Shown here: positions 1-10,417 of the stretch, in pieces | How positions within the stretch are numbered: the first letter of the stretch is position 1 | How the letters are laid out: each line of letters opens with the position of its first letter | NCBI GenBank assembly: GCA_019918135.1 | Contig: WBZZ01003686.1 | Coordinates: forward strand, 42,501 to 106,500 | Length of the DNA: 64,000 nt | Origin: Paulinella micropora | Taxonomy: Eukaryota > Cercozoa > Imbricatea > Euglyphida > Paulinellidae | Reading direction: 5' to 3' | The notes under the pieces: model-generated | The model's input: only the letters and a program-made list of their open reading frames with translations | The model's database searches: none | Told to the model about the DNA's origin: nothing | Position numbers and translations under genes: made by a program

Positions 1-637
1 TTTTTCACTGCCTGATGGACGGGCGGGGAGGGTGGGGGGGGGGGGGGGGGGTTTTGGGGGGGGGGGGGGGGTGGGAAAGCGCGCTCGAGAATGAAACAAA
101 AAAGTCCATGCCCCCCTCCCTCCGCCCCCCTCCCGTCCGTCTGTCTGAAAAAAAAGGGGCGGGGGGGGGGGGGGGGAACAGTTCCGAATTTCTGATTTCT
201 GATTTTGCAAGACATGCTGCCCGGGTTGCAGGGGGTGTACTACAGCTGCAAGAAGGAAGCGCGCGAGAACAAAAAAGTTTTCACCCCTCTTCCCCATTTC
301 CGCCCGTCCGTCCGGGGAAAAGAAGAAAAAGAAAAGGTCCGAATTTTTAAAGACATCTGCACGGGCTGCAGAGGGTGTACTACAGCTGCAAGGGGGAGCG
401 CAAGTGAGCAGAATTTTTTCATTAACATGGTGCTGTAGCACACCCCTGCAACTCGTGCTACAGCAGCACGTTTGTTTGCATTATCAGAAAACAGAATTTC
501 GGAAACAGTTGTTTTTCGGTCCCCTGCCCCTCCCTCCGCCCCACTCCACCCCCCCCCCCCCCCTTCCGCCGTATGTCCGAAAAAAGTAGAAAAAACAAAA
601 CAGAGTTCCGAATTTCCTACTTCTGCGAGTACGAGTG

Positions 638-789
638 AGCAAGTAAGTGAATAAGTGAGTAAGTGAGCAAGTGAGTGGGTGAGTTAGTAAGAGAGCAAGT
701 GAGTGAGTGAGCAAGTGAGTGAGCAAATGCGTGAATGAGTGAGTGAGCAAGTGAGCAAGTGAGTGAGCAAGTGAGTGAGTAGGTGCGCG
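638..789. repeat. (GAGT)n-type microsatellite
   Basis: Imperfect GAGT/GAGC/AAGT tetranucleotide tract. Similar tracts lie inside other Rpt1 copies at about 1699-1832 and 2866-3070, each following the same 'TTTCTGCGAGTA' edge, so the microsatellite is an internal part of the larger repeat unit. Confidence 0.8.
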
Positions 790-1698
790 CGAGTGAGTGA
801 GCGGCAGGGGGGCACCACAGCCCCTCTGGTAGTTAAGCTAGGTTGGTTTTTGTCTGGCGGGCGGCGAGAGTGTTGGACGAGGGATGGGCGGGAAGGAGCG
901 TGTACGAGGCGGAGGGGTGGAGGCAGAGCGAAAAAGATTTTTGGCGAGGGGGCTCGCGGCTATAGCACCCCTGCAACTCGTGCTACAGCAGCATGTTGTT
1001 TGCAACGTAAGAAAATAGAAACTCGGAAATCGGTTTGTTTCCCCCGCTTGATAGACGGGCGGGAGGGAGGGGAAGGGGGGAGGCTCGGGAACCTGCTAAA
1101 ATCCATGAAAAAAATGCCCCCCCTCCGTCTGTCAGAGAAAAAGAAAAAAAAAACAGTTAGAATTTCTGATTTCTGATTTGGCCAAGACATGCTGCATGGG
1201 TTGCAGGGGATACGCTAGAGCTGCAAAAAGAAGGCGCGCAAGAGAACAAAAAATTCTTTCGCCTGCCCCTTCCCCCCCCCCCCCCCTCCCGTCCTTCCGC
1301 CCGTCCGTTCGAAAACGAAGAAAAAAAAACAGAGTTCCAAATTTCTGATTTCTGATTTGGCAAAGACATGTTGCACCGGTGCAGGGAGTGTGCTGAAGCT
1401 GCAAGGGGGAAGCGCGCGAGAGAGCGAACAATTGCTTCCTTAGCATGGTGCTGTAGCACACCCCTGCAACCAGTGCTACGGCAGCATGCTGTTTGCAAAA
1501 TCCCAGAAATTTGATTTTTTTTTTTCCCTAGACGGACGCGCGGAAGGGGGGCAAAGCGCGCGAGAATGAATAAACAAAAAAAAAATTGGTCCCTGCACCC
1601 TCCCTTCCCCCCCCCCCCCCCCACCCCCCCACCACACACACACCTCCGCCATCCGTCCGGAAAAAAAAAACAGAGTTCCAAATTTTTGATTTCTGCGA

Positions 1699-1832
1699 GT
1701 ACGTGAGTGAGTGAGCAAGTGAGTGGGTGAGTGAATGCGTGAGTGAGTGAGCAAATATGTGAGCAGGTGAGTGAGTGAGCAGGTGAGTGAGTGGGTGAGC
1801 GAGTGAGTGAGCGAGTAGGTGAGCGAGTGATA
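1699..1832. repeat. (GAGT)n-type microsatellite, second copy
   Basis: Same tetranucleotide tract as at 638-789, in the same position within its Rpt1 unit. It is followed by a shared 'GGCACCAYA/CAGCC' and 'GTTAGCTAGGTT' flank. Confidence 0.8.
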
Positions 1833-2672
1833 AGCGGCGGGTGGCACCATACCCCACTCTGGCTGTTAGCTAGGTTAGTTTGTGTCCGGCGCGAGAATGT
1901 TGGACGAAGGATGGGCGAGAGGGAGCTTGTACGAGGCGGAGGGTTGGGGGTGGAGCCAAAAATATTTCTGGCGAGCGGGCTCGCGGCTCTGCCTGCAACT
2001 CGTGCTACAGCAGCATGTTGTTTGCAAAGTTAGAAATTAGAAACTCGGAAATCAGTTCCCCCCCCCCCCCCCCGCCTGATGGAGGGCGGGAGAGAGGGGG
2101 AAGCGAGCTCGAGAATGAAGCGAATTTTTTACCTATGCCCCCTTCCGTCCGGAACCAAAAGAAACCACACAGAGTTCCGAATTTTTCATTTCTGATTTTG
2201 CAAAGGCATGCTGCACGGGTTGCAGCAAGAAGGAAGTGCACAAAAGAACAAAACAAGTTTCCCCTGCCCCCTCCTTCTCCCCCCGCCACCCCCGCCCCCC
2301 TTCCGCCCGTCCGTCAGGAAAAAAAAGAAACAGAGTTCCAACTTGCTGATTCTGATTTGGCAAAGACATGCAGAACAAAACAAGTTTCCCCTGCCCCCTC
2401 CTTCTCCCCCCGCCACCCCCGGCCCCCTTCCCCCCCCCCCCCCCCCCTTCCGCCCGTCCGTCAGGAAAAAAAGAAACAGAGTTCCAACTTGCTGATTTTG
2501 ATTTGGCAAAGACATGCTGCACGGGCTGCAGGGGGTTGTGCTACAGCTGCGAGGGGGAAGCGCGCGAGAGAGCGAAAGTTTTTCCTAATTTGGAAATATT
2601 TTTTTTTTCGCGCAGAAGGGAGGGGGCCAACGCGCGCGAGAAGGAAGAAACAAAATGTTTTGTCCCCTGCCC

Positions 2673-2674
<2 letters not shown>

Positions 2675-2711
<37 letters not shown>

Positions 2712-2780
2712 GTATGTATGTATGTGTGTATGTGTATGTGTGTATATGTATGTGTGTGTATGTGTGTGTGTATGTGTGTG
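2675..2780. repeat. (GT)n/(GTAT)n microsatellite
   Basis: About 100 bp of GT dinucleotides grading into GTAT units. It lies between poly-C-rich Rpt1 segments; the frames through it are repeat translations. Confidence 0.85.
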
Positions 2781-2865
2781 CGGGCGCGAGTGCCCCCCAC
2801 CCCCTTCCTCCCGTCCGCCTGCAAAAACAGAAGAAAACAGAGTTCTGACTTTATGATTTCTGCGA

Positions 2866-3070
2866 GTAAGTGAGCAAGTGAGTAAGTGAGTGAATAAGTG
2901 AATGAGTGGTTGAGTGAGTGAATAAGTGATTTGAGTAAGTGAGCGAGTGAGCGAATGCAGGAGTGAGTGAAAGAGTGAGCGAGTGAGTGAGTGAGTAGGT
3001 GAGAGCAAGTGAGTGAGCGAGTAGGTGAGTGGGCGGTGAGTGAGCAAGTGAGCGAGTGAGTGAGCGCGGA
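2866..3070. repeat. (GAGT)n-type microsatellite, third copy
   Basis: Longest of the three GAGT/AAGT tracts, with GAATAAGTGA variants. It is followed by the same 'TTGGACGAGGGATGG' flank seen after the first two. Confidence 0.8.
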
Positions 3071-3457
3071 GTGACACTGCAGCACTCTCTGGCGAGTGCT
3101 GTTTGCTATATTGGTTTTTGAACGGCCGGGCGGGGAGAGTGTTGGACGAGGGATGGCGAGAGGAAGGGTATACCGAGGCGGAGTGGGGGGGGGGGGGGGG
3201 GGGGGAACGCGCGAGAGAACATAAAAAAATTCCCATGCACCCTTCATCCAGCCTTTCCGTCCGTCCCTCTGACAAAGAGAATAAAGAGAAAACATTCGGA
3301 ATGTCTGATTTCTGATTTTGCAAATGGTTGCAGGAGGTTCTGAATGATGGATTTCTGATTGTTGCCAGATATGCTGGACGCGCTGCGGGCGGCGTGCTAC
3401 AGCTGCAAGGGGGTAAGCACGCCGCGAGAAAACGAACAATGAAGTTTTTTTCCGATT

Positions 3458-3737
3458 ACTGGGTACATTCAAGTGTCGAACTCAGTCATAGAATTTGAGT
3501 TAAGGGCAAGAATTTAGATTAGCGGCCAGATTTCAGATTAGTAGTCAGAATTCAAATTAGTTCAATTTGACTGCTATATCCGTCCGCAAAATCTGCATAA
3601 CTTTGCGAAATGTTAACGTTAAATTGAACTTATTTGACTCGAAATTCTGACCACTAATCTAAAATCTGACCGCTAATCTGAAATCTGACCCTTAAATCAA
3701 ATTCGATGATTGAGTTTGACGCTTGAATGTACCTAGT
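3458..3737. mobile_element. Foldback MITE-like element (280 bp, long inverted repeats)
   Basis: The ends ACTGGGTACATTCAAG (left) and, as reverse complement, ACTAGGTACATTCAAG (right) open inverted repeats of about 115 bp around a 50-bp centre. Each arm holds short internal repeats around AGATTAGCGGYCAGATTT. It has no coding capacity. It sits inside an Rpt1 unit, since Rpt1 sequence continues on both sides (CGAACAATGAAG before, TAGTGCTGTAGCACACC after). No clear target duplication was found. Arms are roughly 80% alike, so it is not very recent. Confidence 0.75.
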
Positions 3738-4660
3738 CATATCTTAGTGCTGTAGCACACCACTGCAATAAGTGCTATTAATACAGCAGCATTTTCTGTA
3801 AAATCAGAAACCAGAAATTTAGAAATATTAATCGTTTTTTTTGCAGGCGGACGCGCGGAAGGGAGGAGGGGGGGCAGGGGGGTGTTGTAGCGCGCGTGAG
3901 AATGAATTCTGTTGTATCCTGCCCCCTCCCTCCGCGCCTCTTCCGTCAGTATATATATTTAAGTTATCATTATAATACAGAAGAAAAAACTCGTTATTAC
4001 TGCAAGAGAAAAAATGTGTTAATACTAATATTAGTAAAATATCTAACATTTTCCGCAGGGAATATTAATAAATAGTTTAAAATAAAACTGTTGGTATGAG
4101 GCGCCTCATTAATATTACAATATATACAATATTAATACTTGTATATACTATAATACTTATTTATAAGTGGAAAATGTAACGGTTATCACATATAATCATG
4201 TATATCAAAATTTCTTGCCGGAGTTAGGAAGTATTAATAATATTGTTATTAATATTAATATTCTTGCTATATCGAAGTTTGTAACAGAAACATTATAAAA
4301 GATTCTTGAGTGACTAAGGGAGGACGGGTTGGAGGGTGGGAGGAAGAAAGGGCAGTGTATTATGAAAAGGAACTTAGCTGGAATTACGCATTTTGAAGCA
4401 ACCTGAGCTTACATTAACACTGAGCTTGTATTGATATATTGCTGGATAGGTCAAGAATTTCAGAACAGAAACCCGGTGCCTGACCCTGAGTATGATACTC
4501 AGTAGTAGTATTAATACGTGCCAGAGACTCGGAGCCGCCGAACTTTAGCCTTGAAAAGAAACCGGACCCTGAATACTAGTATTCATACGTGTCGGAGCCG
4601 CGGGGGCGGGGGGGGGGGGGGGGGGCATTCGCTACTTGCTAGGTTGCAATTAATTAGGTA
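3738..4660. other. Non-coding stretch, partly AT-rich
   Basis: It begins with Rpt1 remnants, then about 400 bp of AT-rich DNA (near 3950-4300), unlike the GC-rich surroundings, with many AATATTAATA-type runs. It ends in a G-run just before the inverted cassette. Two perfect palindromes are listed separately. No gene seen. Confidence 0.5.
4486..4598. repeat. Two repeat units, each with a perfect palindrome
   Basis: CTGAGTATGATACTCAG (4486-4502) and TGAATACTAGTATTCA (4570-4585) are perfect palindromes of unrelated stem sequence. Each is preceded by ACCCTGA and followed within 30 bp by ATACGTG and GGAGCCGC. Unit spacing is about 85 bp. The stems changed while staying self-complementary. Confidence 0.6.
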
Positions 4661-4717
4661 CCGGACGGGGACGACACCAGAACTCACGCGGGAGAGGGGC
4701 TCAAACATCTGCTAGCA

Positions 4718-5503
4718 ATGGCGTTCATCCAGGCCAAACTGTCCAAGATAACATTTCTATGGCCCTTGTGCCGTTGCGCCCGGGCCTGCCGCCAAAGTCG
4801 GAAGCAAAGCTTTGGGGGCTGCAGTGTCATGCTGGAAAGTGCTCTGGGTCCACTAGCCCGGGGGCGATTCGGGCTGGCGCTCGAGGAGGCCAGGTTTAAG
4901 CCCGACGTGACCGTATTGGATGGGCGCGGAGAACCCGTTGCTTTTGTTGAGGTCCTAGCCAATAGTCGCAAGGAGGCAAAGCACTGGAAGGCCTGTTACA
5001 AATTCCCACAAATAGCAGGCTTGGAGGTTAGTTTTAGCCAAGCCTTGCACAAAGACGCAGGTGGGGGTTATGAGCTGAATATTGTCAGTTGCTGGAGACC
5101 ACAGGCAGAGTGCGTTGCTTGCGCTGAACAAAGACGGGCCGCGTTTGAGACAATGCCAGCTCGGGAGGAAAAACAGCGCACAGCCGAGCTGGCCTTGCAA
5201 GCAAGACGCGGGCGCAAGGTGTACGAGGCCATGGAGCGCAAGCTGGGCCGCAAACCTTCGATCGAGCGCGTGCAAAAACCGCTGCTCAAAGGGGAACTGC
5301 CCTCGTGGCTTTCTGACGACGAGGCGGCCGTGATGCCGGTCTTGACGTACACACCGGGCGCTAGGCATGGGCAGCCCGCTAGCTTGAGCTGGAGGTGGGA
5401 CGCAGAAAGCAGCTCCTCCCCATCCCTTCTCCCTCCCTCTCCATCACGCGTCCGTACGGCAGAGGAAGACGGAATATTGAAGTGGGCATACCCAGGAAAA
5501 TAA
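4718..5503 (+). pseudogene. CoiA-like nuclease gene, 5'-truncated left copy
   Basis: The open frame encodes the last 261 residues of the protein seen whole at 20056-21156 (minus strand), starting at the internal MAFIQAKL. It keeps the nuclease core (KPDVTVLDGRGEP...FVEVLA) but lacks the N-terminal CxxC/HFRH zinc-like module and the H-E-K helix, because the duplicated segment starts at 4661. Unrelated AT- and G-rich sequence lies upstream. Probably a non-functional truncated copy; it could still be transcribed from a new promoter. Confidence 0.7.
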
Positions 5504-6624
5504 CCATCCATCTAAAGCTTTGTAGTGCTGTCCCGGCTAAAGACTTCGGCCGATGAGACGTCAAATCCTAGGGGGTCTACTAATGATACAAACTCGCTCA
5601 GGGGGGTTTTCTCATAGAGCGCGGAGAGAGAAAGATGGAAGGAGAGGTCGTGATAGCATAGTGCCCTGCATTTTCTGCTGCCATAACCAAGATGCGAATC
5701 ACAGTTTCTTGGGGGGGAGACAATTAGTTTAAGAATAAAAAAGAAGGAAAGAACGCGTGGCCCTGCTATAGAAAGGGGGGGGGGGGGGCGCAGGGTGTCT
5801 GTGCAGCTGTGTGTGTGTGTGTGGGGGAGGGGGGGGAACGTTTTTAGTCGCCGTAATCTCTGTACAAACTTCTGCATTTTTTCGAAGGGCGACTATGTCT
5901 TACGGAATGTCAGTTCATACCACGAGAAGTTTTCCCTGAAACGACTGCGAGGAGAGCCCCCCCCCCCCCCCTGAGAAGTTTTAAAGAGGGGGGGGAGCGC
6001 ACCCCTCACACACAAAGTTTTAAGAGGGGAGGGGCGCCCTCTCCCCCCCCCCCCCCCCCCTTTTCCCTCCCCCGATTTCTTTTTGCTCCAGAAGAGGGGA
6101 AGGGCTGGGGGAGAGGGAAGGGGAAAGAGGAGGGGGGAAGGGGAGGGGGTGGGGGGGGGGCTTCTTTTGTTGCTTTCCCCTTGGGCAAAGTGGTGGGCAG
6201 AGGGGTGTGCCAGTAGTAGAGTGTGTGTGTGGGGTGGGGGGGGGGGGGGGGGGAAGGGGAGGGGAGGGTGCCTAGCCCGTTTCGCGCGTGGCGCCCCCCC
6301 CCCCCCCCCCCCCCTGTGTATCGTTATGTGTGTATCGTTCTGTGTGTATCGTTATGTGTGTGTATCGTTCTGTGTGTGTGTATCGTTCTGTGTATGTATC
6401 GTTCTGTGTGTGTTCATCGTTCTGTGTATGTGTATCGTTCTGTGTGTTTGTGTGTGTATGTGTGTGTGTGTCGTTCTGTGTCTTTGCGCCCGTGTGGCAG
6501 TGGCCCCCCCCCCCCTCTTTTTTCTAATTTGCTTCCCCTGACATTAAAAAAACAGATTGTCTGCCCCCTGGAGTAGTGTCTCTAAAAATCCTCCTCTGCC
6601 CCCCCACCCACCAAGGTGGACAAA
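5504..6624. other. Cassette A spacer with low-complexity tracts
   Basis: Intergenic part of cassette A, mirrored at 18932-20055. It holds several poly-G/poly-C runs and a TCGTTCTGTGTGTG-type degenerate repeat (about 6315-6480). A 121-codon minus-strand frame (5512-5877) is open in both copies, but the copies are too alike for that to be evidence of coding. No gene is called. Confidence 0.5.
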
Positions 6625-7200
6625 ATGAGCGAGCAAGCAAAACCTGGTGCGGGCGTCGTCCACACAGTGTCAGATGCGCGCCAGACTCTGCCGCCGGTTT
6701 TGCAGTTGTACTAACTAACCTGTGCAGATTGTGGGCGCGCCGAAGCGGGTGGCGAAAAACTGCGCACATGTGGCCGCCAGGACTGCCAAAAAAAGCACTG
6801 GCACCAGGGGGGGCACAAACGCAGCTGCAAATCGGTAGGGAACCGCGCTGTGTGTGAAGCAGTGGCACTTGGCTTGCCTAGCAGTTACTTGATTCTGCGT
6901 CACATGTACCCCTCGCCACCGAAGCGCCCCGCGATTCTAGGGCGAGCGTTTTTGCTTGAGGCGGCCCTCGACTTGGTGAGGCTGGACCCAGTGCGTGCAG
7001 ACCTGCCAGAAGACTACAAGCGCACGCGGGCGAAGACCGTGCGGGACGCGTGCCGAGCCAAGATTCAGTACGCCGGCCGCCTTTTCAACCAGGCAGGGGG
7101 TTTCGAGTGCATGCAAGCAGAGGCGTACTCGCGGGCACCGAGGTTTTTGCTCGGAGACGTGAACTTGCTCTGGCACGGCATAGGACGCTGGCGGGGCTAG
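6625..7200 (+). pseudogene. MYND-like zinc-finger gene, left copy with nonsense codon
   Basis: Collinear with the intact gene at 18356-18931. The ATG at 6625 is conserved, but codon 30 (6712-6714) is TAA where the right copy has CAA, ahead of the zinc finger. An open frame remains downstream (6850-7200) with the conserved C-terminal region. A palindromic hairpin follows the TAG stop directly. Likely a pseudogene produced after the inverted duplication. Confidence 0.75.
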
Positions 7201-7214
7201 TCCCCTTGAGGGGA
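7201..7214 (+). terminator. Palindromic hairpin directly after MYND-like stop codon
   Basis: TCCCCTTGAGGGGA forms a 6-bp stem with a 2-nt loop and begins at the base after the TAG stop. The intact copy has the same hairpin at 18342-18355. Hairpins at gene ends set mRNA 3' ends in some giant viruses; a role here is inference. Confidence 0.4.
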
Positions 7215-7447
7215 AGTGTCACAAACCTCCCCCTTACGTGCAGGTGCCAGCATAGTATTAGTAAGTCTTTTGCCAGACCGCGAAAAGGTATGTTACAACT
7301 GCGACATGGACACGCGCCCGCAGCCAGCACGCTGAAAAAGCAAAGCGTTTGCTTGCTGAATAAAAAGAGCAGACCTCACGTGTGTGTGTCACCCTTCGAG
7401 TTTGACTAGGCAGGCTTTAGGGCACCGGGAACCGGTTGACTTTTGTG

Positions 7448-8945
7448 GCCGCGTGGCTGGCTTCATGGCATCCGAGGATCATGAATTCCTGGTGTATGTT
7501 TGAGCTGCGGCTTTGTACCTTTCGCCATGCAGGCAGGTGGTCCATCGCTCCTGGGGCTGGTTCCGATCTGTAGGGGCTCTGGGCATCCTGCTGGGTATGC
7601 CTGGCAGTGCGTCGCTTAGCTTCCTCGTTGTCCTCCTCAATGGCCATAAGGCGGATCTCCTCTTCAGTTGGGATAGGTGGCTGCGTGACGACACGTTGCA
7701 TGGTGACTTTCCAGCGTCGGTCAGGACCGTATATGATGGATCGTTCGGCTCTTTCTGCGTTCGTTCTCGCCAGGAACGTGACTTGGGCTGAGGCCAGGTC
7801 GGTCCACTTGGGAGAGGGGCTCGCTGAATTCTTAGGGCATACTCGGGTAACAGTACCTATCAGGGTGGAGGCCTGGAGTATCAGGCGTCTTTTTTGTTGG
7901 TCTTCGGCAGGGCGGAGCACCGTGGGGGCCTCCCTTGCCCACCATAGGTCTGCCCGTACGGTGCGGGTGTCTTCCGGAGCTCTCGAAATTACTCCTGCGA
8001 CGAGATCCCGTTCGAGGCGGAGATAAGGCCTCCTGAAGTCCGTCGGCTCAACATCCAATAGCATGAGGTTGGTTGGTTGTGCATGTTTGTCACCATCATG
8101 GGCCTTGTCAGGGTCTGCGTTCAGTATTGGGGGCAGGATCTGGTAGAAAAGACGCGCGTTTACCCTGGTCGCGCATGGGTCTCGTTCGACCGGGGACCAC
8201 GAGAACGATTTCTTATCCTCTCCTCGTTTGAACCGCTTGACAATGGCACTGTAGTCTAGGATCAGGATGGAGGGGGGAAGGCCTTGCCTGCTGCCTGTCC
8301 AACTTACACTGCGATTATCATAGGTGCCAGCCGTCCTTGTGGAGAGAAGCATGCACAGGGTAGGTCTGTTTGGGTCATCTTCCATTAAGGTCAACGTAGA
8401 CCTCACTTCTTCCCAGACGCTGCCGCATATTAGGGTTCAGGTGTGGGGAAATTATCCAGTGCCCAGCCAGGGGCGGTAGGGCGCGGGAAGATCCTGATCG
8501 TGCGCGACGTCCATAGCAGGGATGGGGCATTCTTTATCTTTTCCGGTGACTGATATTGAATGACCTGGAAGGTCGCACCATCCAAGTGTTCATTGGATTC
8601 TGGGGAATACTTTGCTGGAGGCGGTGTGTCCAAGGGCTTTCTCGCTGGTTGGGGGTGGAAGTTGGGTAGGAAGGGAGGGGCCTTGATCCGTGGCTGGCTG
8701 GTCGGGGGCCCGAATTGCGGATTCCGGAGGTAGTGGTCGTAGCTGGGCTTGAGGTCTTCGAACCTTTCGCCGATCATCTGAATTTCTGACCGTTGAGGTC
8801 AGACCATCGGATTAGGTTGAGGAAGCAGGGGTGGAGTCCAGTACCCTGGGCCTTCGCCTCGACTGTGGTTATGGGTGTGAGGCGGTGTAGCGCGCGAATT
8901 TCTACATCATTCCACGTGAACGACTGAGAGGTATAAGCTGAGGCA
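7448..8945 (-). mobile_element. Segment B: part of an unclassified degenerate element
   Basis: This unique segment lies between cassette A and repeat block C. Its minus strand has two long frames (8430-8777 and 7417-8406) encoding Pro/Arg-rich proteins that I cannot assign to a family; features such as WTDLASAQVTFLARTNAERAE suggest real ancient coding. Its outer edge (7448) adjoins the end of cassette A exactly where segment D adjoins the end of repeat C, so B and D are probably two parts of one insertion. The element looks decayed. Confidence 0.4.
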
Positions 8946-9857
8946 GGGGAAACCACATTGCCTTTTTTAGTGTACGTGAAATCACACGTTTTTTTCTGTC
9001 TATGTGAAAATGGCATTTGTTAGATGCAAAAAGGCAATACTCAGCGCTTTAGAGGCAGCACCTTCCATGTCGCCAAAATGCACGGGTCGACGGGGGGGAC
9101 CTGCTACTGCACGGGACCCAAAATCTATATAAATATAGCAGTAAAAAAAATGCTTGGGAAGGGGGGTACCTTTGGGTGAAATAAAACCTGTAGTCCGCGG
9201 CAAAACACATTGCCTTTTTTAGTGCACGGGAAATTACGCGTTTTTGTGTCTGTGTGAAAATGGCATTTGTTAGGTGCAAAAAGGCAATACTCAGCGCTTT
9301 AGAGGCAGCACCCTCTCATGTGGCCAAAATGCACGGGTCGACGGGGGGGACCTGCTTCTACACGGGACACGAAATCTATATAAATATAGCAATACTAGCC
9401 GAAAAATGCTTGGGAGGAGGGCTACCTTTGGGTGAAATAAAAACTGTAGTCCGCGGCAAAACACATTGCCTTTTTTAGTGCACGGGAAATCACATGCTCT
9501 TTTGTATATGGGAGCGTGAGAAAAGTGCACAGATCGGTGGCAAAAAGGCAATAATTTGTGCACACCCCAGAACGGGGTGCACTGGATCTTGACGGGTTTT
9601 CCTGCGCAAAAAAAATCTTAAGGTATGCTGGTGGAGAGGGTCAAGGGTGCTGGGGGGCACGCAGCCCCTCCCCCCTCGCGCCGGAGGCACCTCCATTTGC
9701 ATATTGTATTGACTCTACCCCTTTTATGCTTACAAGGGAACTTGAAAGGGGAGGATGCCTCTCTCAACCGCTGCTCACAAAACTCAAAGGATTATCTGTG
9801 CTCCCCGGGGGGTTCAAATGGAGGGGGAGGGGGGTGCGCAATCGGTGCCACGGGCAG

Positions 9858-9910
<53 letters not shown>
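9858..9910. repeat. (AG)n microsatellite
   Basis: Perfect (AG)n tract within block C. A shorter homologous tract lies in C' at about 17590-17626, showing length change since duplication. Confidence 0.9.
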
Positions 9911-9912
<2 letters not shown>

Positions 9913-10116
9913 GGACCGTGCATAAACGGAGAACACACTGGTGGAGAGAAAAAGGATTTTTTTGCTTTTGTAAGTATTATTAAAAAGTTTTTACACTGTC
10001 TGAAAGCTGACGATTGCGCGTGCGGAAACACATTGAAAAGAGCTTTTCCTTGCGATTTCTGTGCGCATGCCTATTTTGACTGTAAAGTGAGCTGAGGCTT
10101 CATACGCGCTGCCAAC

Positions 10117-10120
<4 letters not shown>

Positions 10121-10154
<34 letters not shown>
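10121..10154. repeat. (AG)n microsatellite
   Basis: Second (AG)n tract of block C, homologous to about 17837-17873 in C'. Confidence 0.9.
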
Positions 10155-10156
<2 letters not shown>

Positions 10157-10417
10157 CTTTTTGTTTTTTGTGAACATTGCCGACAAGCAGGCGCAAGCAG
10201 TGAGCAAGGCAGGCGACAGCCTCTTTGACACAATGCAGGGCGACTGATATGACCCGGAGGGAGGGGGGGGGTTGCTCTATGAGCCCACTGTCACTTTTCT
10301 TTTTGAGGGGGCAGTGCGGCCGTCCTGCGTTTAGGCAAAAATTAAAATATTTTTTTTGGCGTCCATCGTGTTGGCCGAGGAGGAATCGGCACGCACAGTT
10401 CTGGAACAACACCGCCT

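Larger units (their letters stand above)
1..3457. repeat. Array of dispersed repeat family 1 (Rpt1) with G/C homopolymers
   Basis: Recurring modules fill this stretch: a run resembling GATTTCTGATTTCTGATTT, then CAAAGACATGCTGCACGGG, a TTGCAGGGG..TACAGCTGCAAG block, AAGCGCGCGAGA, and a CCGTCCGTCCGG segment between poly-C and poly-A runs. Copies start near 190, 340, 1160, 1340, 2180, 2490 and 3300. Some carry the hairpin CTGTAGCAC...GTGCTACAG (near 430, 1450). No protein-coding gene is convincing; long frames are low-complexity Pro/Gly/Lys translations. Further copies occur near 3740, 24.0, 26.7, 29.8 and 30.55 kb and just right of the Polinton. Function unknown; it could be a non-autonomous element or a satellite. 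Confidence 0.6.
4661..7447 (+). repeat. Cassette A, left copy of a 2.8-kb inverted duplication
   Basis: This segment is nearly identical to the reverse complement of 18108-20898. Homology starts at CCGGACGGGGACGACAC (4661) and ends at CTTTTGTG (7447). It carries the remains of a CoiA-like nuclease gene, a low-complexity spacer and a decayed MYND-like gene. Small indels in homopolymers and a few substitutions separate the copies, so the duplication is fairly recent. Confidence 0.9.
8946..10363 (+). repeat. Repeat block C, left copy (tandem ~245-bp units plus tail)
   Basis: It starts with about 2.5 tandem units of roughly 245 bp (ACACATTGCCTTTTTTAGTG ... CTATATAAATATAG ... AATGCTTGGGAGG ... 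GAAATAAAA.CTGTAGTCCGCGG). A 900-bp non-repeated tail with (AG)n tracts follows. The part from 9125 matches C' at 16856-18107 in direct orientation at high identity. In the right-hand copy, C' runs straight into cassette A'. Each unit has a TATA-like CTATATAAATATAG. No coding gene seen. Confidence 0.8.

Noticed and set aside
5512-5877. 121-codon frame conserved in both cassettes (also 19682-20047)
   Set aside because: The copies are nearly identical overall, so shared openness carries no coding signal; composition is low-complexity in part.
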